DNA of 64,000 bases from Dokdonia sp. Hel_I_53 (GTDB lineage: Bacteria; Bacteroidota; Bacteroidia; Flavobacteriales; Flavobacteriaceae). This document shows positions 49,122-58,348 of this stretch, piece after piece. Location of the stretch: NCBI RefSeq assembly GCF_007827465.1, contig NZ_VISL01000001.1, positions 1,288,501 through 1,352,500 on the forward strand, written 5' to 3'. The notes under the pieces are model-generated. The model searched no databases. It saw only the letters and a list, made by a program, of their open reading frames with translations, and was not told the DNA's origin. A program made the position numbers and the translations under genes. The first letter of the stretch is position 1. Every line of letters starts with the position of its first letter.

Positions 49122-50792
49122 TCAATAAGCATCATCGTGCACTAACGCAACAGCTCTTCCAGAAGGATCATTCATATTTTTAAATGCCTCGTCCCATTCT
49201 AATGCGGTAGGTGTGCTGCAAGCTACAGATGGTACTGAAGGCACACATAATGCTGCTGCATCACTTGGAAAATGTTCTTCAAAAATACTTCTATAGTAAA
49301 ACTCCTCCTTATTTTGCGGGGTGTGAATAGGGAAACGATGGTGTGCATTTTCCATCTGTGTAGCGCTTATAGCCTCATCTACTACAGACTTAAGTGTATC
49401 AATCCAAGAGTAACCCACACCGTCTGAAAATTGTTCTTTTTGCCTCCAAGCAACACTTTCTGGTAAATATTTTTCAAAAGCTTTACGTAAGACCCACTTT
49501 TCCATTCCACGGCGCTCTTTAGTGATCATTTTATCTTCTGGGTTAATACGCATCGCTACGTCCATAAATTCTTTATCTAAAAACGGGACTCTACCTTCAA
49601 TACCCCAGGCAGCAAGAGACTTATTTGCACGCAAACAGTCATACATATGTAGCTTGTCTAATTTTCGTACAGTCTCCTCGTGGAACTCTTTTGCACTGGG
49701 TGCCTTATGAAAATATAAATAACCACCAAAAATCTCATCTGCGCCTTCCCCTGAGAGTACCATTTTTACACCCATAGATTTTATAACTCGCGCCATAAGA
49801 TACATAGGAGTACTTGCTCTTATTGTTGTGATATCATATGTTTCAAGATGATAAATCACATCACGTATAGCATCTAATCCTTCCTGAATTGTAAACTCAA
49901 TAGGATGATGTACCGTACCTATGTGATTTGCCACAACTTGTGCAGCTGCAAGATCTGGTGAACCTTTGAGCCCTATGCTAAAAGAATGTAATTGTGGCCA
50001 CCAAGCACCTGTTTGATCTCCACTCTCTACACGCTTCTCTGCATATAATTTTGCAATTGCGCTGGTGATTGAAGAGTCTAATCCTCCAGATAGTAAAACT
50101 CCATAGGGAACGTCAGACATAAGCTGGCGTTTTATTGAAGCTGCTAGTGCATCATGTAAATCATCTATACTTGTTTCATTATTTTTAACGTTTTCGTATT
50201 CCATCCAATCACGCTTATACCAGCGAGTCATTTCTCCTGTAACACTAGAATAATAATGACCTGGCGGAAATAACTCGATTTTTGAGCAGACACCTTCTAA
50301 TGCCTTAAGTTCAGAAGCTACATAAAATGTCCCGTGAGAGTCCCACCCTATGTAAAGAGGTATAATGCCCATATGATCTCTAGATATGAAGTATTCATCT
50401 TTCTCTACATCATACAGTGCAAAACCGTAAATACCGTTGAGTTTATCTAAAAAATCATAACCGTGTTCTTTGTAAAGAGCAAGAATTATTTCACAATCAG
50501 ATTCGGTTTGAAAAGAGTAATCAACCGTTAGTTCTTTACGTAATTCTTTATGATTATAAATTTCTCCATTTGCAGCAAGTACTAACCTACCATCCTCAGA
50601 GAATAATGGTTGTTTTCCAGAGGCAGGGTCTACTATAGATAATCTTTCATGTGTCATAATAGCGTTATCATTATGGAAAATTCCATTCCAATCTGGACCC
50701 CTATGACGTATTTTTTTAGACATTTCTAGTAACTGAGGACGTAAATCTTCTGCTTTCTCTTTTAGATCAAATGCACATACAATACCACACAT
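49122..50792 (-). CDS. asnB: Asparagine synthase (glutamine-hydrolysing)
   Basis: 556 residues (E. coli AsnB 554). N-terminal class II glutaminase begins MCGIVCAFD with catalytic Cys2. The synthase domain has the pyrophosphate loop LLSGGLDSS and EGADEIFGGY. It makes asparagine from aspartate, glutamine and ATP in the cytoplasm. The C-terminal segment (SDAAALCVPSVPSVACSTPTALEW) matches E. coli-type AsnB. A 253-bp region with a palindrome separates it from the divergent DUF2911 gene. Confidence 0.97.
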   Translation of the reverse strand: MCGIVCAFDLKEKAEDLRPQLLEMSKKIRHRGPDWNGIFHNDNAIMTHERLSIVDPASGKQPLFSEDGRLVLAANGEIYNHKELRKELTVDYSFQTESDCEIILALYKEHGYDFLDKLNGIYGFALYDVEKDEYFISRDHMGIIPLYIGWDSHGTFYVASELKALEGVCSKIELFPPGHYYSSVTGEMTRWYKRDWMEYENVKNNETSIDDLHDALAASIKRQLMSDVPYGVLLSGGLDSSITSAIAKLYAEKRVESGDQTGAWWPQLHSFSIGLKGSPDLAAAQVVANHIGTVHHPIEFTIQEGLDAIRDVIYHLETYDITTIRASTPMYLMARVIKSMGVKMVLSGEGADEIFGGYLYFHKAPSAKEFHEETVRKLDKLHMYDCLRANKSLAAWGIEGRVPFLDKEFMDVAMRINPEDKMITKERRGMEKWVLRKAFEKYLPESVAWRQKEQFSDGVGYSWIDTLKSVVDEAISATQMENAHHRFPIHTPQNKEEFYYRSIFEEHFPSDAAALCVPSVPSVACSTPTALEWDEAFKNMNDPSGRAVALVHDDAY

Positions 50793-50920
50793 AATTTTTC
50801 GTTTTAATTATAAATAATACGTCAAAGATCAATTTATTGTTTCATATTTAAAATATTTGTCATTTAAATGGTTTCAAATTATAATTTTAAATTAACAAAC
50901 ACCCTCTATTTATAAGTTAT

Positions 50921-50936
50921 CGCTTTCGCGAAAGCG
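50921..50936. repeat. Dispersed palindrome CGCTTTCGCGAAAGCG, exact copy
   Basis: Between the divergent asnB and DUF2911 genes, about 50 bp upstream of the putative -7 box for the latter. Confidence 0.95.
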
Positions 50937-50986
50937 TATTTTCCAAACAATTTGAAACTTTAACCGTGTAAAAGCAAAGCAGTTCT

Positions 50987-50994
50987 TAAATTTG
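50987..50994 (+). promoter_or_regulatory. Putative -7 box for the DUF2911 gene
   Basis: TAAATTTG matches TAnnTTTG, 51 bp before the ATG. No TTG at the right distance upstream. Confidence 0.35.
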
Positions 50995-51045
50995 AAAAAT
51001 ATGTCTTAAAAGACTTATTACTATTAATTTTAAAAAAAATATATT

Positions 51046-51582
51046 ATGAAAAAAATGATTATTACGGCAGTAGTAGCTTTTGCTTTTGCTGCAGCTCCAA
51101 CAATACAAGCACAAGACTTCAAAGTAGATAAAAGCCCGATGGATCAAGCGGCCTTCCCTAAAAGTTATAAGGAAGCAAATAAAGATATCAAAGTCACTTA
51201 CAGTCGTCCACAATTAAAAGGCCGTGCAATCGCAGATCTCGCTCCAGAAGGAAAAGTTTGGAGGTTGGGAGCAAATGAAGCGGTAGAAGTGACACTCTAT
51301 AAGGACATGAAGCTAGGTACGACACCTTTGAGCGCAGGCACATATACAATGTATGCAATGCCGGAAGGTAATAAGTGGAACATTATTTTAAGTTCAGACC
51401 TTAATGTATGGGGTTCTTATTTTTACAATAAAGATAATGATGTAGCTCGTATTACTGTTCCAGTAGAAATGGCAGATGAGGCTGTAGAGTATTTTGGGAT
51501 GGAATTTGTTCCCGTAGAAAAAGGTGCCCACCTAGTAATGGCATGGGGTACTACACGTGTGCAAGTACCTTTTTATAACTAA
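51046..51582 (+). CDS. DUF2911 secreted protein
   Basis: 178 residues; signal peptide to about residue 22 (PTIQAQ). The DUF2911 core is seen in QLKGRAIADLAPEGKVWRLGANEAVEVTLYKDMKLG, then LSAGTYTMYAMPE and WGSYFYNKDND. A small beta-sandwich predicted to be in the periplasm or outside; function unknown though common in Bacteroidota. Confidence 0.85.
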   Translation: MKKMIITAVVAFAFAAAPTIQAQDFKVDKSPMDQAAFPKSYKEANKDIKVTYSRPQLKGRAIADLAPEGKVWRLGANEAVEVTLYKDMKLGTTPLSAGTYTMYAMPEGNKWNIILSSDLNVWGSYFYNKDNDVARITVPVEMADEAVEYFGMEFVPVEKGAHLVMAWGTTRVQVPFYN

Positions 51583-51603
51583 GTTAATTACACAAGCAAA
51601 TAT

Positions 51604-51640
51604 AAGCCTGCATTCTCAATAGAAAATGCAGGCTTTATTA
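51604..51640. terminator. Terminator between the convergent DUF2911 and DUF922 genes
   Basis: 11-bp stem AAGCCTGCATT / AATGCAGGCTT with a 10-base loop, followed by TTATTATTT; A/T flanks let it work on both strands. Confidence 0.75.
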
Positions 51641-51663
51641 TTTGTAAATTTTACCAGATAAAG

Positions 51664-52194
51664 CTAGCCTCCCTTGGTCATCATCAACCAGCCTTTGACT
51701 TTAGCTCTCCATTTTAATTCTTCCTCACGTTCGAGAGAATGTTTTGTTTCTAAGTCAAATTGCTCTTGAGCAGCAACACGCTCTTTTTCGACTTGATTAT
51801 AAAGTGCTTTAACTTCTTGCAAACTATTTTTTGAAAATGTTGTTTTTTCAATTAGCTCTGATAGTTTACGTGCATACACTTCTGTAATATCAAAATGGGT
51901 TTGCTCATGTGCTAATAAATATTGAGACTCTCTCCCTTCTTTAATCCAAGAGTATTCTGGATAAAAGTGAGCTTTAATCCTTACATCATTTTTATCTAAA
52001 AAGCCCTTGTTATTTATTTGATAGCTTTGACTCATACCTGTACTAGAACTTGCTGCCCAGTTTTCTAAAAAAACAGGAGTTCCTTTAAAATCTGACCATT
52101 CTAATTGCCTTTTTATGTCCCATTCTATTCGCTCTGAAATATTGACAAATGAACCTAGTGCACATAGGCTTAATATTAGTAGCAAAAATCTCAT
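51664..52194 (-). CDS. DUF922-family secreted zinc-protease-like protein
   Basis: 176 residues with a signal peptide to about residue 15. Zinc motif HEQTH at 96-100 (His96, Glu97, His100), within LLAHEQTHFDITEVYARKL. The N-terminal part matches DUF922 (WDIKRQLEWSDFKG). The C-terminal ~60 residues are a charged helix (KALYNQVEKERVAAQEQFD). DUF922 proteins are predicted metalloproteases with unknown targets. Starts 3 bp after the upstream gene ends, so co-transcribed with it. Confidence 0.82.
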   Translation of the reverse strand: MRFLLLILSLCALGSFVNISERIEWDIKRQLEWSDFKGTPVFLENWAASSSTGMSQSYQINNKGFLDKNDVRIKAHFYPEYSWIKEGRESQYLLAHEQTHFDITEVYARKLSELIEKTTFSKNSLQEVKALYNQVEKERVAAQEQFDLETKHSLEREEELKWRAKVKGWLMMTKGG

Positions 52195-52197
52195 TGA

Positions 52198-53457
52198 TTA
52201 CGTTTTTTGCTTTTTTTTACGAGCAGCAGGAAATAAAACGTTATTTAAAATAAGACGATACCCAGGAGAATTAGGGTGCAACTCTAACTCTGTTTTAGGG
52301 TCTCCTACTCTATGACGATAATCTTCGGGATCATGACCTCCATAAAATGTAAAGAAACCTTTTCCCTTAATACCATGTATATATCTTGCCTCACCATTGG
52401 TCAAATTTTCTCCCATAACAAGTACATTTGATTTTACTGTCTTAGCATCATAGGAAGTAGTTTGTCCCATAAAACCTTTCACTAAGGCAGTGTGATTTTG
52501 CACTAGCATAGTGGGGATGGGATCCCACTTTGCACTATAATCTTTCAAAGTAAAATAATCTGTAGAGAAAGGTATATGTCGTTTGTTAGTCATATCAATA
52601 GATGAAAACTCATATCTTGTAGGGGATCTCTCTAGAGTAAAATCTTTAAATGCAAATGTTTTTCTATAATCAATCTTGTTTTGATATCCTGCATCACTCG
52701 GGTCTCCATCAAACATAGGTTCACAAATATCAACTTCTTCTGCAGCGAGTGCAATATCAAAGCTATCTGTAGCGCTACACATCGCAAACATAAAACCGCC
52801 TCCTACTACATAATCTCGTATTTTTAGGGCTACATCTCGCTTTTCAATTGAAACTTTGCTGTATCCTAATTTTTGGGCGCGCATTTCTGCGTTCTTTTTT
52901 TCTTCAATATACCAAGGAGCTGTACGATAGGCTCCATAAAACTTTCCGTATTGACCTGTAAAATCTTCATGATGAAGATGCAGCCAATCGTATAGAATAA
53001 GCTGATCTTTTAGGACTTCTTCATCATAAATAGTAGTATAAGGAATCTCTGCATAGGTAAGTACCATTGTTACAGCATCATCCCATGGCACTTTACTGTC
53101 AGGTGTATATACTGCAATTTTTGGTGCTTTTTCTAGTACAACAGCTTCAATATTTTGGGAAGGGCTTGCAATATCTACTAGGATTTCTTCAGTTTTACTA
53201 TTAGAAAGTACTTCGTAAGAAACTCCGCGTATGGTGCATTCACGACGAGCATCTTCTGTATCTGATAGTAAAAAAGAGCCACCTCTATAATTGAGAAGCC
53301 ATTTTACTTTTTGATTTTTATTTAATGCCCAGTAGGTAATCCCATATGCTTTTAAATGCTCCTTCTGAGATTCTACATCCATCGGAATAAGGAGGTATGA
53401 CGCTTTCGCGAAAGCGAAGTTCAGCACTAAAAAGGAAAGTAATACTAGTTTCTTCAT
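52198..53457 (-). CDS. Secreted protein of unknown function (often mislabelled asparagine synthetase B)
   Basis: 419 residues, exported (signal peptide ending around FAFAKAS, residues 13-19). Homologues in Flavobacteriia are often listed as asparagine synthetase B, but none of the glutaminase or AsnB synthase motifs (Cys2, SGGLDSS) is present; the true asnB is at 49122. Residues ~100-330 look like an alpha/beta flavodoxin- or class I glutaminase-like fold (AVYTPDSKVPWDDAVTMVL, GGGFMFAMCSATDS, FTFYGGHDPEDYRHR). Function unknown. The palindrome in the signal-peptide codons supplies the AFAKA stretch. Confidence 0.7.
   Translation of the reverse strand: MKKLVLLSFLVLNFAFAKASYLLIPMDVESQKEHLKAYGITYWALNKNQKVKWLLNYRGGSFLLSDTEDARRECTIRGVSYEVLSNSKTEEILVDIASPSQNIEAVVLEKAPKIAVYTPDSKVPWDDAVTMVLTYAEIPYTTIYDEEVLKDQLILYDWLHLHHEDFTGQYGKFYGAYRTAPWYIEEKKNAEMRAQKLGYSKVSIEKRDVALKIRDYVVGGGFMFAMCSATDSFDIALAAEEVDICEPMFDGDPSDAGYQNKIDYRKTFAFKDFTLERSPTRYEFSSIDMTNKRHIPFSTDYFTLKDYSAKWDPIPTMLVQNHTALVKGFMGQTTSYDAKTVKSNVLVMGENLTNGEARYIHGIKGKGFFTFYGGHDPEDYRHRVGDPKTELELHPNSPGYRLILNNVLFPAARKKKQKT
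53401..53416. repeat. Dispersed palindrome CGCTTTCGCGAAAGCG, exact copy, in a signal peptide
   Basis: On the minus strand it encodes Ala-Phe-Ala-Lys-Ala at the predicted signal-peptide cleavage site. Confidence 0.95.
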
Positions 53458-53565
53458 TCTTAAATTTATAACGTGAAATGTACAAAAATGTTGTTACAAT
53501 AAGAGTGCCGTATCTCTAGACATCTTAGATAATTATCTAATTTAATTAATGAATTCTTCTCAATT

Positions 53566-53597
53566 AAAAAGGTCTAAACTCTTGTTTAGACCTTTTT
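53566..53597 (-). terminator. Rho-independent terminator of dnaB
   Basis: 14-bp stem AAAAAGGTCTAAAC / GTTTAGACCTTTTT, TCTT loop. Confidence 0.9.
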
Positions 53598-53621
53598 AAT
53601 TAATTTATATTTTAGAGTAGC

Positions 53622-55178
53622 TTAAAATGGAATATCGTCGTCGTCTTCACTTGTTAAACCACTAGCAGAAGGCCCTCCAAAAGCATCATTTGCAGAGGGT
53701 AGCGCATTAGGATTAAAGGTATCATCATTTGCTGCTGCATTCATACTACTTGCAAATTCATAAGGTGTATGAAAGTCATCAAGATTATCAAATTTACCTA
53801 AGTGTCCTACAAATTTAAGGCGGATGTTATCTAAACCACCATTACGATGTTTTGCTACAATAAATTCACCTTGTCCTTCTGTTGGGCTACGCTCATCATC
53901 ATCCCATTCTTCAATCTTATAATACTCTGGACGATATATAAAAGATACTATATCTGCATCCTGCTCAATAGCTCCAGATTCACGTAGGTCAGAAAGTAAA
54001 GGTCTTTTACTACCTCCACGAGTTTCTACCGCACGTGAGAGCTGTGACAGCGCAATTACGGGAACTGCAAGCTCCTTTGCAAGTGCTTTAAGGTTACGTG
54101 AAATCATCGAGATTTCTTGCTCACGGTTACCTCCTCCTTTTTGTGCAGATCCTGCAGTCATAAGTTGCAAGTAATCTATCATTATGATTTTTATGCCAAA
54201 CTGTGATGCAAGTCTTCTTGCCTTTGCTCTCAAATCAAAAATTGATAAAGATGGTGTGTCATCTATATAAAGTGGTGCCTTTTCAAGACTTTTTACCTTT
54301 ACATTTAGTTGTTCCCATTCATGCTTTTCTAGCTTGCCAGTACGTAATTTTTCAGAACTTAATCCAGTTTCTGAAGAAATAAGACGTGTAATTAATTGTA
54401 CAGAACTCATCTCTAGAGAGAAAAAGGCAACAGGAATATTTTGATCTACAGCCATGTTACGAGCCATTGTAAGCGTCATTGCTGTTTTACCCATACCTGG
54501 ACGAGCCGCTACAATTATTAAATCTGAAGGTTGCCAGCCTGATGTAAGCTCATCTACTTTGTGAAAACCAGTGGGTATCCCAGAGAGACCATCTTGGTTT
54601 GAAATTTCTTCAATTTTCTTTTTTGCTTGTATTACTAAGTTTTGTGCACTTTCAGAACTACGTTTTACATTCCCTTGTGTAACTTCATAAAGCTTGCTCT
54701 CTGCTTGATCTAAAAGGTCAAAAACATCTGTAGTCTCATCATAAGCATCTTCAATGATCTCGTTAGAGATTTTAATGAGTGATCGCTGTATGAATTTCTG
54801 TAAAATTATACGTGCGTGATATTCAATATGGGCAGAAGACGCTACTTTTTGAGTTAATTGTATAAGGTAATAGTCTCCTCCAGCGACATCAAGCTTAGCC
54901 ATTTTCTTGAGTTGCTCAGAAACGGTTAATAAGTCAACAGGCTGCCCTTCTTCAAAGAGAATACGTATCGCTTCAAAAATATGTTTATGTTGATCTTTAT
55001 AGAATACTTCTGGAGAAAGTATGTCAATTACCTCATCAACACCTTTCTTATCAATCATAAGCGCACCAAGCACAACAACCTCAAGATCAATTGCTTGTGG
55101 TGGAATTTTCCCTTTTTCGAGATTAATCACTTGACCTTTAGAAATGTTGTATGCTGGTGTAGGCTTGATTTGTTCCAT
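53622..55178 (-). CDS. dnaB: Replicative DNA helicase DnaB
   Basis: 518 residues, no intein insertion. N-terminal primase-interacting domain (PPQAIDLEVVVLGALMIDKKG) and C-terminal RecA-like ATPase: Walker A ARPGMGKTAMTL, Walker B IIMIDYLQLM, and the arginine-finger-bearing LSRAVETRGGSKRPLLSDLRESG. Hexamer unwinding the lagging-strand template. The C-terminal ~45 residues are acidic/Ala/Asn-rich and probably disordered (ending SEDDDDIPF, similar to SSB tails). Monocistronic. Confidence 0.97.
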   Translation of the reverse strand: MEQIKPTPAYNISKGQVINLEKGKIPPQAIDLEVVVLGALMIDKKGVDEVIDILSPEVFYKDQHKHIFEAIRILFEEGQPVDLLTVSEQLKKMAKLDVAGGDYYLIQLTQKVASSAHIEYHARIILQKFIQRSLIKISNEIIEDAYDETTDVFDLLDQAESKLYEVTQGNVKRSSESAQNLVIQAKKKIEEISNQDGLSGIPTGFHKVDELTSGWQPSDLIIVAARPGMGKTAMTLTMARNMAVDQNIPVAFFSLEMSSVQLITRLISSETGLSSEKLRTGKLEKHEWEQLNVKVKSLEKAPLYIDDTPSLSIFDLRAKARRLASQFGIKIIMIDYLQLMTAGSAQKGGGNREQEISMISRNLKALAKELAVPVIALSQLSRAVETRGGSKRPLLSDLRESGAIEQDADIVSFIYRPEYYKIEEWDDDERSPTEGQGEFIVAKHRNGGLDNIRLKFVGHLGKFDNLDDFHTPYEFASSMNAAANDDTFNPNALPSANDAFGGPSASGLTSEDDDDIPF

Positions 55179-55213
55179 AGCTACGAATGTAAATAATTTG
55201 TAATGGGAAATTA

Positions 55214-55229
55214 TGCTTTCGCGAAAGCG
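55214..55229. repeat. Dispersed palindrome, 15 of 16 match
   Basis: TGCTTTCGCGAAAGCG, 36 bp upstream of the dnaB start. Confidence 0.9.
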
Positions 55230-55290
55230 TAATCTTAACAGCTGTTTGTTTATAAATGTTTAATAACTCAAATATATTGTTAATAAGGGT

Positions 55291-55323
55291 AAAAAAATCC
55301 GCAGCTGTAAACTGCGGATTTTT
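55291..55323 (-). terminator. Rho-independent terminator of accA
   Basis: Stem AAAAATCCGCAG / CTGCGGATTTTT (55293-55304 with 55312-55323), 7-base loop, A run at left for leftward transcription. Confidence 0.9.
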
Positions 55324-55346
55324 GGTATCAAGTGTAAAACGTCTTA

Positions 55347-56300
55347 TTAACCTTTGAAGACTCCCATTTGAGAATATTTATCCATGCGTTTTTCTACCAG
55401 TTCTTCTTTTGATAAGTTCTTAAATTCATCGTATGCTTGTAAAATTGACTCTTTTACTGTTTTAAAAGTCTCTGCACGATTAGAATGTGCTCCCCCTAAA
55501 GGTTCTTTTACAATCTCATCAATGAGTTTTTGTTTTTTCATGTCTTTAGCAGTAAGCTTAAGTGCATCTGCTGCTTGTTCTTTAAACTCCCAGCTTCTCC
55601 ATAAAATAGAAGAACAAGATTCTGGAGATATCACAGAGTACCAAGTATTTTCAAGCATCAATACTTTATCACCAACGCCTATACCTAAAGCTCCGCCACT
55701 GGCACCTTCACCTATAATTACCACAATAATGGGGACTTTGAGGCGTGTCATTTCTAGAATATTTCGAGCAATAGCTTCCCCCTGACCTCTTTCTTCTGCC
55801 TCAAAACCAGGATAAGCACCAGGAGTATCAATAATTGTAACTACAGGTACACCAAACTTTTCTGCACTTTTCATAAGGCGTAATGCTTTACGGTATCCCT
55901 CTGGATTTGCCATCCCAAAGTTACGGTACTGTCTCGTTTTTGTGTTGTAACCTTTTTGTTGCCCGATAAACATAAATGATTGATCATTTATCTTCCCGAG
56001 GCCTCCTATCATGGCTTTATCGTCCTTTACATTACGATCTCCATGTAGTTCTACAAATGTATCACCGCAAATAGCATTAATATAATCTAATGTATATGGT
56101 CTATTAGGATGTCTAGAAAGCTGTACACGTTGCCAGGCTGTAAGGTTTTTATAGATATCCTTTTTAGTCGCGGCTAGTTTCTTTTCTATCTGCTTGCAAG
56201 TTTGCGTGACATCTACATCACTTTCTTGGCCTATTAATGCACATTTTTCTAGCTGCTCTTCTAGTTCTTTAATGGGTAATTCAAATTCTAAATATTCCAT
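55347..56300 (-). CDS. accA: Acetyl-CoA carboxylase carboxyltransferase subunit alpha
   Basis: 317 residues (E. coli 319). Moves the carboxyl group from carboxybiotin to acetyl-CoA, first step of fatty-acid synthesis. Start [54 protein letters not shown], and [31 protein letters not shown] forming the crotonase-fold oxyanion hole. A near-consensus promoter lies about 55-84 bp upstream. Confidence 0.97.
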   Translation of the reverse strand: MEYLEFELPIKELEEQLEKCALIGQESDVDVTQTCKQIEKKLAATKKDIYKNLTAWQRVQLSRHPNRPYTLDYINAICGDTFVELHGDRNVKDDKAMIGGLGKINDQSFMFIGQQKGYNTKTRQYRNFGMANPEGYRKALRLMKSAEKFGVPVVTIIDTPGAYPGFEAEERGQGEAIARNILEMTRLKVPIIVVIIGEGASGGALGIGVGDKVLMLENTWYSVISPESCSSILWRSWEFKEQAADALKLTAKDMKKQKLIDEIVKEPLGGAHSNRAETFKTVKESILQAYDEFKNLSKEELVEKRMDKYSQMGVFKG

Positions 56301-56354
56301 TTTTATATATTTATGGCGTCTGGTAACGCTATAATTTTAGTTAAGATTAGTCTA

Positions 56355-56384
56355 CAAATATAAGTGTTTTCTTAGAGTCTCAAA
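56355..56384 (-). promoter_or_regulatory. Promoter of accA
   Basis: Minus-strand TTTG (56381-56384), 18-bp spacer, TATATTTG (56355-56362). Full match to TTTG...TAnnTTTG. It overlaps the last codons of the upstream transporter gene. Confidence 0.75.
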
Positions 56385-57285
56385 CCTCTTTTACAGCCTT
56401 GACTCTTTTCCTATTTTTTAAGATCCCGTTTGCTACGACCACAGCAAGTATTACAATTGCTCCATAGTAAAACTCTGTACTCATACGTTCTGCATCACCT
56501 AGAATCAAAAAAGCGAGCACAATTCCATATACAGGTTCTAGATTAATTGTAAGCATGATCGTATAAGGGCTTAAGTGTTTCATCACGGCTACTGCAGCAA
56601 TAAAAGCATAAGCGGTACAAAAAGAAGCTAAAATCATGATATAGATCCAATCCATATTTGATAAATCAAAAAATTGAGAGGAGAAAAAGGTGTCCGCTTT
56701 CGCAAAAGCGAGATACAATGTAATACACAAAGTACCTATAGATAATTCATAAAAAGAAATTTTTGTAGGATTATGGTTTGCAATAAATTTCCCATTAATA
56801 AGCGTAAACACAGCCGAAAGAAAGGCAGAAAATAGTGCCATTATAATACCTAATTGATATTCTGGCTCTACTTCAAAAATTATATATAAAGCACCTACTA
56901 CGATAAGTCCAAAAAGAAGTTCGTACCAGATTAGTTTTCTTTTGTAAAATATAGGTTCGAGCAAGGCTGTAAAGAAAGCTCCAGTACTCATCATTGCTAA
57001 GGTGATGGAAACATTAGATGCCTTAATTGCCCCAAAAAATGTAAGCCAATGAACCGCTATTATCAACCCTGCTATTGCAAAGCCAAGAAATGTTTTGAAA
57101 GAGATCTTTAATGAGATGCCCCTTACTTTTATATAGATAAAAACAAATATACTTGCCAGCCCCATTCTGTACCATACTAATGGCACAGCATCGATGATAA
57201 TCAATGCCCCTAAAACTGCTGTAAACCCCCAAATAAATACGATTAAATGAAAATGAAGGTATGACTTTAGGTTATCGCTTTGCAT
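56380..57285 (-). CDS. EamA-family (DMT) membrane transporter
   Basis: 301 residues with ten hydrophobic segments in two repeated EamA halves (LIVFIWGFTAVLGALIIIDAVPLVWYRM and ASFCTAYAFIAAVAVMKHLSPY). A drug/metabolite exporter or permease of unknown substrate. Its start overlaps the end of the LptF/G-type gene by 14 bp, so it is read from the same transcript. A degenerate palindrome (56695-56710) encodes AFAKA in a membrane loop. Confidence 0.9.
   Translation of the reverse strand: MQSDNLKSYLHFHLIVFIWGFTAVLGALIIIDAVPLVWYRMGLASIFVFIYIKVRGISLKISFKTFLGFAIAGLIIAVHWLTFFGAIKASNVSITLAMMSTGAFFTALLEPIFYKRKLIWYELLFGLIVVGALYIIFEVEPEYQLGIIMALFSAFLSAVFTLINGKFIANHNPTKISFYELSIGTLCITLYLAFAKADTFFSSQFFDLSNMDWIYIMILASFCTAYAFIAAVAVMKHLSPYTIMLTINLEPVYGIVLAFLILGDAERMSTEFYYGAIVILAVVVANGILKNRKRVKAVKEV
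56695..56710. repeat. Dispersed palindrome, 15 of 16 match, in the EamA gene
   Basis: CGCTTTCGCAAAAGCG, one substitution in the centre; encodes AFAKA on the minus strand. Confidence 0.85.
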
Positions 57286-58348
57286 TTTGTAATAGATATA
57301 CTGCTAAAATGGCAAAAAGAATATTAGGAGTCCAAACTGCAATGAGTGGGGGAAAATCTGACTGCTCTGCTAATGTCCCAAATACTTTATCAAAAAATAT
57401 AAATACAAAAGCGAGTACAATTCCAAATGCTAAGTTTATTCCCATACCTCCACGACGCTTCATCGCACTTACAGCTACTGCAATAATGGTAAGTATATAA
57501 GCTGCTACAGGTAGGCTATACCGTTTTTGCAAGGTAACTTCATATCTACTAATGTAGGAGGAACCTCGAGACCTTTCTTTTGCAATAAATTCTCTGAGCT
57601 CAGGTGTATTAAGTGTCTCAGCTATATACTCTACAGGGGTGAGGTCATCCATGTCAAAATTAAAAACGGTATCAAGCTTAGATTGTTTATACAGAATATC
57701 CCCATTTTCACCAATCTCGCGTTTTTTAAATGTAGATAAGGTGTATGTAGTATCTTCTGGGTTAAATTTAATGCGAGATGCACTCATTTTATAAGTCATC
57801 TTATTTCCCTCAAAGTGTTCCCATGTAAAATTTCTACCTGTTTGCGTACTGGGAGTAAAGCTACTTACATAGATATAGTCTCCTTCATCAATCTGTCTAT
57901 ACACATCTTGAGTCTCCCTATCTTTTTTTCCTTTTTTAAGATATTCAAATATAAATTCGTTATATCCTCTATTGGCTCTAGGGGCAAGATATGTTCCCAT
58001 AATATAAGCTCCTATACAAACAATGGTTGCTCCAATGATGTATGGTCTAAGAAAACGTGAAAAGGATACTCCACTACTTAAAAAAGCAATAACTTCTGTA
58101 TTGTTTGCTAGTTTTGAGGTAAACCAGATTACTGAAAGAAATAGAAATAATGGAAATAGAAGATTTGCAAAGTAAATAGTAAAATTGAGGTAGTACAAAG
58201 CAACCTCTCCAAAGGGAACTTCATTTGCGAGTATCTTGTCAATCTTCTCAGCCAAGTTTACAATAATTCCTATAGGAACAAACAGCGCTAGCATCGTGAC
58301 AAAAGTCCCGATGTATCTCTTTACTATATACCAGTCTAATATTTTCAA
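57272..58348 (-). CDS. LptF/LptG (YjgP/YjgQ)-family permease
   Basis: 358 residues. Six membrane segments, three at each end, enclosing a periplasmic beta-jellyroll domain (~100-260), as in the LptF/G components of the lipopolysaccharide export ABC transporter. N-terminal LDWYIVKRYIGTFVTMLALF and C-terminal GGMGINLAFGIVLAFVFIFF are typical. Which of LptF or LptG it replaces is unclear. Its start immediately follows the tgt stop codon. Confidence 0.9.
   Translation of the reverse strand: MKILDWYIVKRYIGTFVTMLALFVPIGIIVNLAEKIDKILANEVPFGEVALYYLNFTIYFANLLFPLFLFLSVIWFTSKLANNTEVIAFLSSGVSFSRFLRPYIIGATIVCIGAYIMGTYLAPRANRGYNEFIFEYLKKGKKDRETQDVYRQIDEGDYIYVSSFTPSTQTGRNFTWEHFEGNKMTYKMSASRIKFNPEDTTYTLSTFKKREIGENGDILYKQSKLDTVFNFDMDDLTPVEYIAETLNTPELREFIAKERSRGSSYISRYEVTLQKRYSLPVAAYILTIIAVAVSAMKRRGGMGINLAFGIVLAFVFIFFDKVFGTLAEQSDFPPLIAVWTPNILFAILAVYLLQNAKR

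Noticed and set aside
53622..55178. Intein in dnaB (a common site)
   Set aside because: The gene has normal length and continuous helicase motifs.
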